A DNA stretch of 45,620 nucleotides from Rhizaria sp. SCN 62-66 (GCA_001724265.1 MEDY01000246.1:1-45620); one strand, 5' to 3'; positions 35,212 to 44,875 are shown, counted from the first letter of the stretch. The notes: generated by a model not told the origin, from the letters alone. A program made the numbers and translations.

Positions 35212-36478
35212 GCTCTTGCTGCTGGCGGGCCGCTGCGAAGGCCGAGGGCGCGGCCCAGAGAGGCGCCGGATCTGGCAGCTGCAGCGGCGTCGTGAAGGTC
35301 AGCGGCGGCGCGGCGGGGGCAGCGGCAGCAGCAGGGGCCGCGATAATGGTCGCAGGGACAGGAACAGTCGCGCTCTCTGTCGCAGGCGCAGTCTCCGCGC
35401 CGGCCGCATTCGTGCTTGCGTGGGCGCTCACACCGTTGTTTCCAGCAGCAGTCGCCGGCGCGGTCGAGGCCGCGGTTGCGCCCGTGGCCGAGGCAGTGGG
35501 CGTGGCAGCCGGGGTGGTCGACAGCGCGATTGAGAGGCCCTGCGGTGGCTGCAGCTGACTGTGCGCCGGTGATCCGAGCTGGGAACCAGCGGCCAACGCC
35601 AAGGCAGAGGCTGAGGCCGGGGCTAAGGCGGGGGCAGCAGCGACGGTTGCGATCGCGTTTGATGTTGCAGCATCACTGCTTGACACAGAGGCTTCGAGAA
35701 CAGCACTGTCGTTGTTAAGGGTCTTCTGGTTCCTCAACGCAGCAACATTATTTGTCTCGGGGACAACTTGAGAAGAATCAGCAACCTTTGCCTCCGCATC
35801 GTCGGCCTCAGCCTCAGCCTCAGCTTCGGCAACTGGCGCCTCAGCTTGTGCCTTTGACAGAGCACGGGCCGCCCGGCGCTCCTGTCGCTCCTGCCGCTTC
35901 ACCTGCCGCACCGCGCGGCGGGCCTCACGCGCGGCAATGTGCTCTAAGTCGACAGTGTCACCCTGCTGCTGTTGCTCGGCGTCGGCGTCAGCGTCGTCGT
36001 CGTCGTAGTCGTCGTAGTCACCTTCGCCGTCACCGTGGTAGTCGTCGTCGTTGAGCTCGTAGTCCTCGTCCTCGTCGCCGTGGAGCTCGCAGTCGCCGTG
36101 CTCACAGTCGGCGCAGTCCCCAGCGTCGTCGATGTCATCGTCGCCATCATATCGGCCGCGGTTGCTGCGCTGCTGCTGCTTGTGCTGCTGCTGCCTGCGT
36201 TGCTCGCGCCTCAGCCGCCGCTGCTCCTGCTCATGCGCCAGCTGCGCCTGCTGGAGGGACGCCGTGGTGCGGCTACTGCGCGCGGAAACCGAGGGCGCCC
36301 ACCGCGCCGCCGCGATGCCCGGGGCCGCGAAGGTGACGAGCGCAGGCGTGTAGCCGCTGTCGGCGTGCGAGAGGGACCCCGCGCGGCCGCCGCCAGTGCC
36401 CGCGTCCACCGCCGAGCCGGAGTCGAGGGCGTGGTCGCTCTGCAGCAGCTGGTGCGCGCGAGAGAGAAGGGCGTCCAT
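32081..36478 (-). CDS. NOXRED1/P5CR-like NAD(P)-dependent oxidoreductase with long disordered N terminus; one in-frame TAG (five exons)
   Basis: Exons on the minus strand are 36478-34947, 34745-34001, 33862-33366, 33202-32473 and 32326-32081: 1,250 codons, TAA stop. Introns of 201, 138, 163 and 146 nt begin GTACGC, GTACGG, GTACGT and GTACGT; phases match at all junctions. Residues 1-440 are disordered, with a basic Gln/Arg coiled coil, an Asp/Cys/His-rich acidic patch and poly-Gln. A helix before the exon 1/2 junction (AALRRHDAWVEKLG) continues as LADLRQRAL. The Rossmann fold starts with GLIGCGRVGALVAK (GCGRVG at 749-754). Then come LLERDVVVPSRLSVATRRP (strand and NADP-selecting RRP) and VLVATQPHQLPPV, as in pyrroline-5-carboxylate reductase-like and NOXRED1 proteins. 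The helical C-terminal region (about 1040-1245) could be the dimerisation domain. Codon 936 (33169-33171) is TAG, 11 codons into exon 4, and the frame stays coherent on both sides. Substrate unknown. Confidence 0.82.
33169..33171 (-). other. in-frame TAG at codon 936 of the oxidoreductase (candidate Gln codon)
   Basis: Read from the only good acceptor (CACACAG, exon start 33202) in the phase set by exon 3, codon 936 is TAG. The local protein context is helix-like: AARLVALRRA, then TAG, then LAAARLVALHVSL. The downstream frame is open for about 230 more codons, through a further in-phase intron, to a TAA. The next AG that could serve as an alternative acceptor is about 130 nt further in and would delete ordered sequence. 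Confidence 0.7.
35174..35209. repeat. (CTG)n triplet run encoding poly-Gln
   Basis: Eleven to twelve CTG units on the plus strand, read as CAG codons on the minus strand in exon 1 of the oxidoreductase gene. All glutamines of this tract use CAG, none TAG. Confidence 0.85.
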
Positions 36479-37208
36479 GTTGGGGCGGCCCCTCGAGGCT
36501 CGATCAGAGATGTGTGCGAGAGGCAGGAGGGAGGAACGTGACTGGTGGTGTCAAGTAACGACTCTTTCGAGACTGGCAATCGGTCTGAGAAAGAGTGACC
36601 TGTAAAAGGGCTATAGTAAGACGTGGGTAGATATAATAAAGGAATAATAGAATTGGCTTCGGATTCATTAAGATACAGTTGCCTATGTTTAAATTAACGG
36701 ATAATGCATCTCTGTAGAGAGGCGTTTGTGAAGGCTTCATGAGTGGGTCTCCCTGAGGTTCGTAAAAAGTGCCGAGGCAAATTTTGACCGCCGACTGTCC
36801 TGCAGGCTGGCCGACCGATGACGGGGATGCATGGTGAGCGTCGTGACGCACATGGACAGGCTGGCGAAAGGAATTAAACGAGGATGCAGGGACGTGAAGG
36901 ACCGTTAGCCGGACATAACGCAATTTGTCTGATGGCTCGTTTGCCTTTTGTTTGTCAATTACAATTTTGATTCTGCATTCCGCTCGCTGGCCGGCGTATG
37001 ACTCACTTGAACACACGCACATGCTTTTGCCCCTCGCACTGCCCCAGCCCGTTTCTTTCTACGCCAACTTCAACGATATATATCTCCGCCACATCATAAT
37101 TCAAACGGACAACCAGTTACCTACTTTTATTGCATGCCGTAATCCACTGGTATTCTCACGTAACATCTCCCCCTTTGTGTAAATATTCCCAATTTGCGAA
37201 GAACTGCA
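36479..37208. promoter_or_regulatory. divergent promoter region between oxidoreductase and desaturase
   Basis: 730 bases between two divergent start codons. An AT-rich patch CGATATATATCTC at about 37074-37086 lies about 125 nt upstream of the desaturase ATG and could be a TATA-like element, though I have no second example to support it. No RNA gene or repeat seen. Confidence 0.4.
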
Positions 37209-38951
37209 ATGGCCTCACTGCGGAGTCGCTCCTCCCGTGCCGCTGCTGCGCAGCCGGACAGCGAGACGTCCACCTCGCCCACCTCTACTGCCGCGTCCAA
37301 GTCTTTTGCGTCCTCCAATAAGGCCGCCGGCGCCCGCGCGCCGCTGACCAAGTCTACGTTCGCGAAGCGCCAGCCCGCCGAGGGCGGCGCCCCCTTCACG
37401 CTGGACGACATCAAGCGCGCCATCCCCAAGCACTGCTTCGAGCGCCCGCTCTACAAGTCTTTCGGCTACCTCTTCTACGACCTTGCCGTCATCGCCGTTA
37501 TCGTCTTCTGCTCGCTTTTCTTCAAGCAGGCCGCGATCCGTATTGCGTCCCTCTTCTCCATCGTCTTCGGCCTATCGCAGGAGCCCCTCGCCGCGCTCGT
37601 CGCCGACTCCGCGCTCGCGGGCGCCGCCGCGCCCTACGCCTCGGCCGCTTTCGCACTCCCGGGCTCCGGCAGCGTGCTTTCGCTCTTCGGCGAGACGGCG
37701 CACGCGCTCTTCTCGCAGCCGCTGCTCGCCGCGCTGGCGTCGCCGCAGCTCTTCGTCTACTGCGCGGCGCTCACGGCCCTCACGGTCACCGGTATCCTCG
37801 CACAGGGCGCCGTCATGACGGGCGTGTGGGTCATCGGCCACGAGTGCGGCCACGGCGGCTTCTCCGACAACCGCATGATCGGCGACGTCGTGGGGCTCAT
37901 CTTCCACACGATGCTCTTCGTGCCCTACTACTCGTGGGCCATCACGCACCGTACGCATCACAGCAACAACGCCAACATCGACCTGGACGAGGTCCACGTC
38001 CCCGAGCACATCAACTACTACATGCCGCTCTCGGCCCACGGCGCGCTGCACCACGACAAGCACACCGCTGGCGAGGCCCCCGTCGAGGGCGCGGCGCCCA
38101 GCGCCATGGCGTTCCTGTCCGAGGTCAACAAGATCCTCAGCGATTTCAACCTCTTCCACCGCTGCATCTCGACCTTCTTCACCGTCACCATCGGCTGGAT
38201 TCTGTACCTCACTATCAACGCGTCGGGCCGCCGCTACGAGAACAAGTCGCGCTTCCCCGTGAACCACTTCAACCCCGACGCACCCATCTTCCGCCCGCAA
38301 GAGCGCCTGCAGGTTACCCTCTCCACCGTCGCGCTGCTCGCGTGGTTCTTCATCCTCTACCGCATTATCGCCGCGTCCTCGCTCACGATCGTCGCCGTGC
38401 ACTTCCTCTTCCCGTACCTGGTTGTGCAATACTGGCTCGTCGTCATCACGCTGCTTCAGCACACGCACACGGCGCTGCCGCGCTACTCGACCGCGTCCTG
38501 GGACTACGTGCGTGGCGCGCTCGCGACCGTGGACCGCGACTACGGCGCCGTGTGGAACTGGACGCTGCACAACATCAACGACACGCACGTCGTGCACCAC
38601 CTCTTCAGCTACATGCCGCATTACCATGCCATGGAGGCCACCGAGGCCGTCAAGGAGCTCCTGGGCGACTGGTACGTGCGCACCGAGGATGACAAGCCGG
38701 CCTTCGGTGTGCTGCGCTCGCTGTGGAAGTCGATCCGCGAGTGCAACTTTGTCGCCGAGGATGACCACCCCGCGCTCGCCCTCGCAGACTCGGCCATCCG
38801 CGGACTCAAGAGCGGCGCCTCCGCCGAGGCCGTCGCCGCCGAGGTCGAGGCCGCCAAGGAGAAGGCCTTCGCCGAGGGCCCCCATGCCGGCGGCCGCAAC
38901 GCCAGCAAGGAGGTCTATTGGTTCCGTACCATCGATGTCGCCAAGGAGTAA
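37209..38951 (+). CDS. delta-12-type membrane fatty acid desaturase (FAD2-like)
   Basis: Single exon, 580 residues, TAA stop, start ATGGCCTCA. Members of this family insert a second double bond into oleoyl chains in the ER membrane, using a di-iron centre held by three histidine boxes. All three are intact: HECGHGGF at 211-218, HRTHH at 247-251 and HVVHHLF at 460-466, followed by MPHYHAMEATEAVKELLGDWY, typical of delta-12/omega-3 enzymes. The start of the family domain is KRAIPKHCFERPLYKSFGYLFYDL near residues 70-95. Hydrophobic segments lie at about 95-120, 180-205, 325-345 and 370-420. The protein is longer than the usual 380-440: it has a 65-residue Ser/Ala N-terminal extension, an extra Ala-rich hydrophobic insert (about 120-180) and a charged C-terminal extension. 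Delta-12 versus omega-3 activity cannot be settled from sequence alone. Very GC-rich third positions suggest high expression. Confidence 0.93.
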   Translation: MASLRSRSSRAAAAQPDSETSTSPTSTAASKSFASSNKAAGARAPLTKSTFAKRQPAEGGAPFTLDDIKRAIPKHCFERPLYKSFGYLFYDLAVIAVIVFCSLFFKQAAIRIASLFSIVFGLSQEPLAALVADSALAGAAAPYASAAFALPGSGSVLSLFGETAHALFSQPLLAALASPQLFVYCAALTALTVTGILAQGAVMTGVWVIGHECGHGGFSDNRMIGDVVGLIFHTMLFVPYYSWAITHRTHHSNNANIDLDEVHVPEHINYYMPLSAHGALHHDKHTAGEAPVEGAAPSAMAFLSEVNKILSDFNLFHRCISTFFTVTIGWILYLTINASGRRYENKSRFPVNHFNPDAPIFRPQERLQVTLSTVALLAWFFILYRIIAASSLTIVAVHFLFPYLVVQYWLVVITLLQHTHTALPRYSTASWDYVRGALATVDRDYGAVWNWTLHNINDTHVVHHLFSYMPHYHAMEATEAVKELLGDWYVRTEDDKPAFGVLRSLWKSIRECNFVAEDDHPALALADSAIRGLKSGASAEAVAAEVEAAKEKAFAEGPHAGGRNASKEVYWFRTIDVAKE

Positions 38952-40100
38952 GTAGTTAAGCAAGATAGCTGAAGTCAGAAAGCTTTCTGATTCTTAAGAA
39001 AGCTGTTCTGAACAAGCTGTTGCTTAATCACATATCATGAACAAATCACAAGTACATATACACCCACTCGAAGCACAACACGTGCGTCGTGCTTTGACGA
39101 TTGAGTCTGTGTCTGTGACTGCGAAGCTCATCCACTGGTCATCATACCTTGCGATGTTGCTCAAGTTTGCATGCGTTAGATGTGACTGAGGATGATTAGA
39201 CTAGTAAGGGGCTTACGTATTTATCTTTGGAGATGAGAAAAACAAAATGACAGCCAAGGGGATTGTGTCTCATCTCATACATTAATAAATTTTATTTACC
39301 AGCCAGTTTTGCACCACTTTCTGACCGTTCTCTGTTTGCTTGGTACCGTCACACGTTCGCAGTGACACTCGTTACATTTTCTAGCCGGGCTAATAAAGAT
39401 ATCCTTAGAGCTAAACTGGAACAAGTGTATTGGTATGGTCACATCTCGTCTTCAGTGGCAGCCAGACTATTTCATCGATCCAGCTGCTGCCTTGCCAGGC
39501 ACTTCTTCAACAGTTTCATATTTGCTCCTCGTTTGTGTTATATCCCCGTCAAAGGTGTTGGACGCTGTCACGCTGCGTAACAGACGGTGACATCAGCATC
39601 TTGCGCTCTTACAAACGGTGTTGTGAGTCTCAATAGCAGTTAATTACATTTTCTAGGAATTGTCAAAACATCTAACTGATAATCTTTCAATAAATGTCCA
39701 TGTCGACGTACTTGAGATTTCCTGCATCGTCCTAGACGTGGTTTATTTCGCAGCTGCACACAGTCAAGCTGCTGCGAGCTTGGATTCTAACGCTTTGTGA
39801 GTGATGATATTGTAATTTGTTGTTGTCATAATTGCTGTTGTCATTTTAAATGCCTCTGAGTGGGCGTATAGTTGTTACAAAATATCTTTCTTCTGTTATT
39901 AGTAGTATGCGAGTCTGCTCATAGTCATCGAAAGAGCGATGACGTGTCAGGGGTGGCTCCTTTTTCTGCAAGTTTTTCTGAGTTGTGTGATCGTAATATC
40001 TGTTTTTGTGCATTTTCGCATTTTTTGATGAGATATTCTTCCATTATGCTTATTTTAGGTCCTCATATACTAACATTGTGTCTTCGAATTCGTTCTTACC
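38952..40100. other. AT-rich intergenic region
   Basis: About 1.15 kb between the desaturase stop and the copia relic, with much lower GC than the left 39 kb. Short ORFs (up to 105 codons) have no recognisable content. It may contain decayed flank or LTR of the retroelement, but I found no matching pair of terminal repeats by eye. Confidence 0.5.
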
Positions 40101-41060
40101 TTACTCCAGGCCAAATGCTTTACAGTGCTGCTCTGACTTAGGGCCGCCAAACGCTTTAGTGTTCATGTCTGCGGTCATCTCAGCCGTGTCAATGTACTTG
40201 ACATTGATGCCGTAGTGGTGGACTTCGTCGCGTACGGCGCACTCCTTGATGTCGATGTGCTTGGCCCGCCCGTGGTGTTCGGGGTTCAGGATCGCGTCGA
40301 TAGCGCTCATGTTGTCTTGCAGAGGCGCTTGCTACGGGTGGCTTCATTGATCAGTGACAGTCATGCATGACATAGGCGAGTATGGATTAAGTTAACTTTG
40401 CGTACCTTCTCGACTGTTCGTTCTTATTTTTGTTCATATCGGCCTTCTTCTCCGCGTTGTTGTTCTACGCCTAGCTCGTGACCGTTGCAGCTGTGACGGC
40501 GAGGGCGCGCTGAGTCTGCCCCTTAAACGCGCAGCCAGGGACAGCGACGATGCCATCAAAGTCGACGCACTCAGCGCGCATGACACTAATGCTGCTGCGC
40601 TTCACCTCACTGTTGCTCACGACGCGCTTGCACGCCGCACTTATGTAGTTGGCGGACTGAGAGCAGGGCCTTGTTGTCGGGCAGCGTGGCGAGAACGGCG
40701 ACGTTTTTTTAGCGTGAGCGTGGCCGTGCCGCCGGTGGCGGTGACCGTGACGTCGGCATCGCCGACAGCGGTGGCGGTGATTGTGCCGCCCGCGGTGGCG
40801 ACGCGCTGCTCGGTCGCGCGCACATTGTAATACATGTGCTTCTCAGCGCGCTGTGAGGTGACGCAAAGGAGTCGAAGAGAAAGCGCGTGTTGCTGCTACT
40901 CTAGTTGTGGGTTACGTGGGCGCGCGCTGACTTGGCATGGCCTTGTTTGGTTATATGCTCCTCCCAGACCTTGTTGCGCGATGCCAGCTCGGGGAAGCTT
41001 GAGACGCGATGGCCCTCTTTGCTGCACATGAAGCAGATGACGGGGCCAAAACCGCCGCGC
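40101..41060 (-). mobile_element. decayed Ty1/copia retrotransposon relic (gag knuckle, protease-like and RNase H fragments)
   Basis: Three pieces of a copia polyprotein appear in order on the minus strand. Near 41010-41060 there is a zinc-knuckle remnant CFMCSKEGHRVSSF (CX2CX4H with the last Cys replaced by Phe). After an in-frame TAG at 40901-40903 comes FLFDSFAS, resembling the protease DSGAS motif with Gly lost. Near 40641-40835 the pattern GTATLTLK, NV, then LPDNKALLSVRQL matches the copia segment after the protease, but the frame shifts at a run of seven A. Integrase and reverse transcriptase are missing. At 40101-40310 the end of RNase H is clear: NPEHHGRAKHIDIKECAVRDEV, then VKYIDTAEMTADMNTKAFG, ending in TAA. 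Several frameshifts and a large internal deletion show it is dead. No LTRs identified. Confidence 0.8.
40901..40903 (-). other. in-frame TAG between gag knuckle and protease-like motif of the copia relic
   Basis: One continuous frame links the zinc-knuckle remnant to the protease-like DSFAS motif except for this TAG. It could be a Gln codon, a gag-pol readthrough codon, or a decay mutation (CAG to TAG). On its own it decides nothing. Confidence 0.45.
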
Positions 41061-41522
41061 GAATTCCGACAATGTGTCAGTTGACTCTAAGTGCTTTCAT
41101 AACATGTACGGTGTCAAAAGATTGCAAAATAAGAGATATAGGAAAGTGAAACGAATTTGTAGCGTATGTATTATTTTTGTTATTGCAGTGATTGTGATGC
41201 AGTTGAAATCTAAGGTAAAGTAGCAAGATTAAACAAGTAAGTACATGTATGCACATAATATATATACATTTTGTACATGTAAAGATAAATCAATTAAGGA
41301 AATATGAATTGTGACAACACAACAGCAGGAACGTCCCGCTTCAGTGCATGTTCGCCATGTCAGCGTGCAACATACGAGCTACTTCCGCAGCGGTCAGTGT
41401 ATGCGTCGCAATGAAAAGCAGCGGGAGTTATTTTCAACATCGTAAGATCGTGAGTGCACTACACGCAGCGCGAGCAGTGAGCACTGAGCGAAGTTGTCGT
41501 CGGGATCATTTAATCACTATCA
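41061..41522. other. AT-rich intergenic spacer
   Basis: About 460 AT-rich bases between the copia relic and the NTPase stop codon. ATAT/TACAT-rich near 41240-41280. No gene or repeat recognised. Confidence 0.5.
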
Positions 41523-44500
41523 TTATTCACTATCATTATCATCATTATTATTACTTGATTTTTTTTTCGACTTTTTTTTCGACGAAGGAAGCGTCTTGGC
41601 GAGGCCTGCGTTTTGAATGAGCTCATCCGTATGCGTGGTAATAAAATGTGCCAGGGCCTTACCTTGAGCGATGTCTTCAGGAGACGCACCCTCCTCCTTT
41701 GGATATGTGAGACTCAACAGTTGGGGCGACACGAAAGCAGGAATGACGTGAACTGTGTTAACCCGCGTACTATTGGGCTTAGGCAACGCCAGCTCCTCAA
41801 TCTGGCTCAGTGTCGATTTCTTCCTGGCCTGCAGCGTGTCCAGCTCAGTCTCCTTCAGACGAATAGCCTCTTCTAGCTTCTTGTCCTTCCCCTTCTCCAG
41901 CTTCTGCTTCTGCTTCTGCTTCTCCAGCTCATCCAGCGTCTGCATCACGTCCAACTCAAGCGACGCTAGCGCATCCAGCTCTTCATCTTTCAGCTTCGTC
42001 ACCTCCGCCAACAGTTGGCGATTCTGCTGACTAAGCCTCTTATGCGCCTGCAGCTGCATCTTCAGCCTCTTGAGCCTTTCCACCAGCTCCAGCACCTCCA
42101 GCACCCTCGTTACCACGGTCTTGAACTTCTCAACCATCTTAAACGCGCGCGCAGGGCGATAATCATGGGTCTCGCCAGCTGTGAGTTGAAGCGGCGAGAT
42201 GACGATCTTACCAAGGAGTCCGTCGGGTAACATCAGCGCGTAGGCGTCCCAATCGGGGTGCTGATGGGACCGGGGATCGAAGCGCCACACCCGATCTGAG
42301 TCGTTCTTAACTTCAATTTTCCCCGTGCGGAATCGAATAATAGTCTCCGCAACCAGGTAATATGGCGGAGTATTTAGCTCGGCCCTCTGACCGATGGATT
42401 GGCTTTCGGGCACACGAGTGGCATCGCTCTCGACTTTGCGCTTGATAGGGAAGATAGTCAGGTGCTCATGTCCAGTTCCAGACTGGGAGCGAATCACACT
42501 CCTCAAGTCGAGTGTAAGACCAATGTCGAAGCCCTTCGAGTCACAAATTGCGTACTGATGCGTGTGCCGCATGTAAAGAAAGAGAAATTCAAACGCAAAT
42601 CCGTGGGCGCCTGGCGGACATCGCTGGAACATATTAAAAAGCCTGGCTGGGGAGCTAATTGCAATGGCCCGCTGCAAGAGCAACTTGCAAGCCTCAGGGT
42701 GTGCCCACTTGAGCTCAAACTCCATGTGAAAGTACTTGGCTGCGGCTAAACTCTTTTCCCATGCCTTAAGCAGAGACGTTGCGTCCTCTTTAGTTTGCGT
42801 CTTCTTGCACTCCTGGATCACCGCCGGAAGATCAATCGGGTCGTCGAGGATGACTTGGTCAGGTTCGAGTGTAGTCTCAGGCAGAGACGCTGTAGTCACA
42901 CCAGTCTGCGTCTCATCGCACTCCTAGAATACCTCTGGAATAGCAGGCTCCTTGACTGTGAGTGTCGTTGGTGCGATTTGCGTAACAATGGAATGGGAAA
43001 GCTGAAATGCGCCTACTGTACCATCAGTGCAAAAAAAGTTCGCAACCGTCTCAATAGAAGTGGCATCAGCCAACTTATCAAAATGGTTCACTTCAACTTT
43101 ATCAACAATCCGAGATAAAACCCTTGTCACGGAGGCGTAATTGACATGCCCTTGTTCAGAGACAGCGTGTAAGGCAAACCGGAAGTTGCCGAAAACCGCT
43201 TCGGAGGCCATCTTAACCACATCCGACACAGGTTTGCCCAAAATCTTGAGTCCAGCAATAATCTCCTCGTGAGTCCAGGCATAGGACCACAACGGAATGG
43301 TGGTGAGTGATTTGGGAATGCTATCGGCGGATTTCATAATACACTCATAATGCTTGACGTGAGGAGATGTTGCAATCACATTGACGCCCCGACTGTTGTC
43401 GTTGTAAACGGGCTGAGCGTTCGCTTCGTTAGGATCGAAGAGGTACACCGTGTTCGGCTCGTCCATACAGTGACGCACCCCATCGCGTGTCAGCATGCTG
43501 ACAGTTTTCTTGGTCTTTTTCTTTTTCTTGTCGTCATGGTACAGGTGGATGTCACCGTCGCCCATGTGACAGATTACATTCACCCCGAGCTCGAAAAGCG
43601 CGACGTACCAGATGAGGTTAAGCATCACACTCTTGCCAGTGCCAGGGGGGCCACGCACAAGGAATGTCTTGCCCTTATCATTGCGACTCACCTTCGTCGC
43701 GCAGATGTGGGTCAGTATAAGTTTGTACAGCTGAGTGTGTGACACGCGCAACATCAAAATACGAACGTTATCATGATCACATTTGCCCCCGAAGGGAAAC
43801 TTTGCAAGATTACCGTGGATGGATGTGATATCGGGAGCGGCGAGGGTATGGAATAGTCCAGATGCATCCGTACCCCACTTCATCTATGTCAGATTCTCAG
43901 CGAACACATCAAGATTGGCTTGAGATTTACGCAAGGATCGAAGAGCAGACTTCTCTGTTTGTCGAACAGTCTTCATAGGTTGCTGAGTATTCTTCATTTG
44001 TTTTGCAACAGCCTCTGCAATCTTACCAACAAGCATTTCTTCATTGGGCGGATGGCTAGTCACACGCGAATCCAGTCGCGTGTAAGCATTCTTGAGCTCC
44101 GCCTTTGCAACGTTGAGCTTTGCGTCAGCATCGTTGAGCTTCGATTGAAGAGAAAACCAGTCATCGTATCCAATCATATAGAGAGCCTTCGTCGCCGTTA
44201 GTACGTCATCGGCCACCTTCCGTTCCTCAGGAGTGTTCGGCTTAGCTGTTTTAATTAATGAAAGTACCTTGGCCAAGGAGAGGTGATACTGAGCCGTGGT
44301 GACACCAGCCTGAGCCACTTTTAAAGAAACTTCGGCCACTTCCAGCCTCGCTTGAGCCACATCGCATTCAGCCCGAGTAACAGCCTTGGCCTCGGGAGAC
44401 GACAGAGGGTCGATGTCGCGCAAGGAGGCGGTGCAATTCTGCCACATAAGATCGACGTTCATGAGCGACGCCTTAGCCCTGGTCTACTTTTGCCCAGCAT

Positions 44501-44875
44501 CAGCCAGAAGCGAAGTCATCTTCTCAACAGCATTACCATGATTGGAAGCAATTGCAACAGCAAATTCAGCATCACGAACGGTGTCAGGAGAAAAAGCGGC
44601 AACCGCAACCGCAGCACGCAGAGAAGATGAGTCGAGCTCGCTCAACGTTGCTCGGAGGTCATCCTAAAGAGGACGTCGTATACAACGGAGAGCAACGAAG
44701 AAATAGAGAACGCAGGAGGGAGGAGGTACGTGAGCGTGATAATCAAATTCACCACATTGACGGGGGCGCATGCCAGAAGGCTTACAACAAAGGCAACCGG
44801 GCCGTGGTTACGTACCATTGCGGCGTGCCGATTTGGCTGTTCCTTCCCGGTGTTGATATCATCATTCCATGACAT
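41523..44875 (-). CDS. CRN/RHS-type P-loop NTPase with nuclease-like C-terminal region; three in-frame TAG (two exons)
   Basis: Exon 1 is 44875-44816 (20 codons), exon 2 is 44663-41523. The 152-nt intron has donor GTACGT and acceptor TCTTTAG, phase 0. With TAG read through there are 1,066 residues and a TAA stop. Residues 90-270 are helical and repetitive (VAQARLEVAEVSLKVAQAG). The NTPase has Walker A GPPGTGKS at 358-365 and a Walker B-like VYLFDP about 80 residues later. Around 630-720 there is a helical region with SSPARLFNMFQRCPPGAHGFAFEF, resembling the G/FE-rich part of Crinkler and trypanosome RHS proteins. A segment with PDWDAYALMLPDG then KIVISP may be the diverged REase-like domain. 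A long coiled coil (about 840-980) and a Lys/Asn/Asp tail follow. CRN/RHS proteins include host-targeted effectors and transposon-linked proteins; the role here is unknown. GC is lower than in the neighbours, suggesting transfer or mobile origin. An upstream in-frame ATG at 44923 is an alternative start. Confidence 0.72.
42771..42827 (-). repeat. internal duplication copy B (codons 633-651)
   Basis: Nineteen codons with the pattern P-x-V-x-Q-E-C-x-x-T-Q-T, six more residues, ending S-L. Codon 637 is CAG. It shares 9 of the 18 comparable residues with copy A, 37 codons upstream. Confidence 0.7.
42882..42938 (-). repeat. internal duplication copy A (codons 596-614), TAG in place of CAG
   Basis: Same pattern as copy B, P-x-V-x-(TAG)-E-C-x-x-T-Q-T and S-L at the end. 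The TAG occupies exactly the position of the CAG glutamine codon in copy B, and the bases around it (TAGGAGTGC versus CAGGAGTGC) differ only in that first base. Confidence 0.7.
42924..42926 (-). other. in-frame TAG at codon 600 of the NTPase gene (aligned to CAG)
   Basis: Lies inside duplication copy A, opposite Gln637 of copy B. The frame is open for 466 codons after it, ending in TAA. Confidence 0.75.
43884..43886 (-). other. in-frame TAG at codon 280 of the NTPase gene
   Basis: Separates the helical N-terminal region from the NTPase domain, directly followed by ATG in the same frame. No splice site that would remove it was seen nearby. Confidence 0.7.
44484..44486 (-). other. in-frame TAG at codon 80 of the NTPase gene
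   Basis: Sits between helix-like stretches (TSLLADAGQK before, TRAKASLMNV after) in exon 2. The frame is open on both sides. Confidence 0.68.

Noticed and set aside
37194-37208. Upstream TTG start for the desaturase
   Set aside because: A normal ATG in good context (GCAATGG) follows 15 bases later; no reason to use a non-AUG start.
44664-44666. A fourth in-frame TAG upstream in the NTPase frame
   Set aside because: It is the end of a good splice acceptor (TCTTTAG) that joins in phase to an exon ending at 44816 before GTACGT, so it lies in an intron and is not evidence for recoding.
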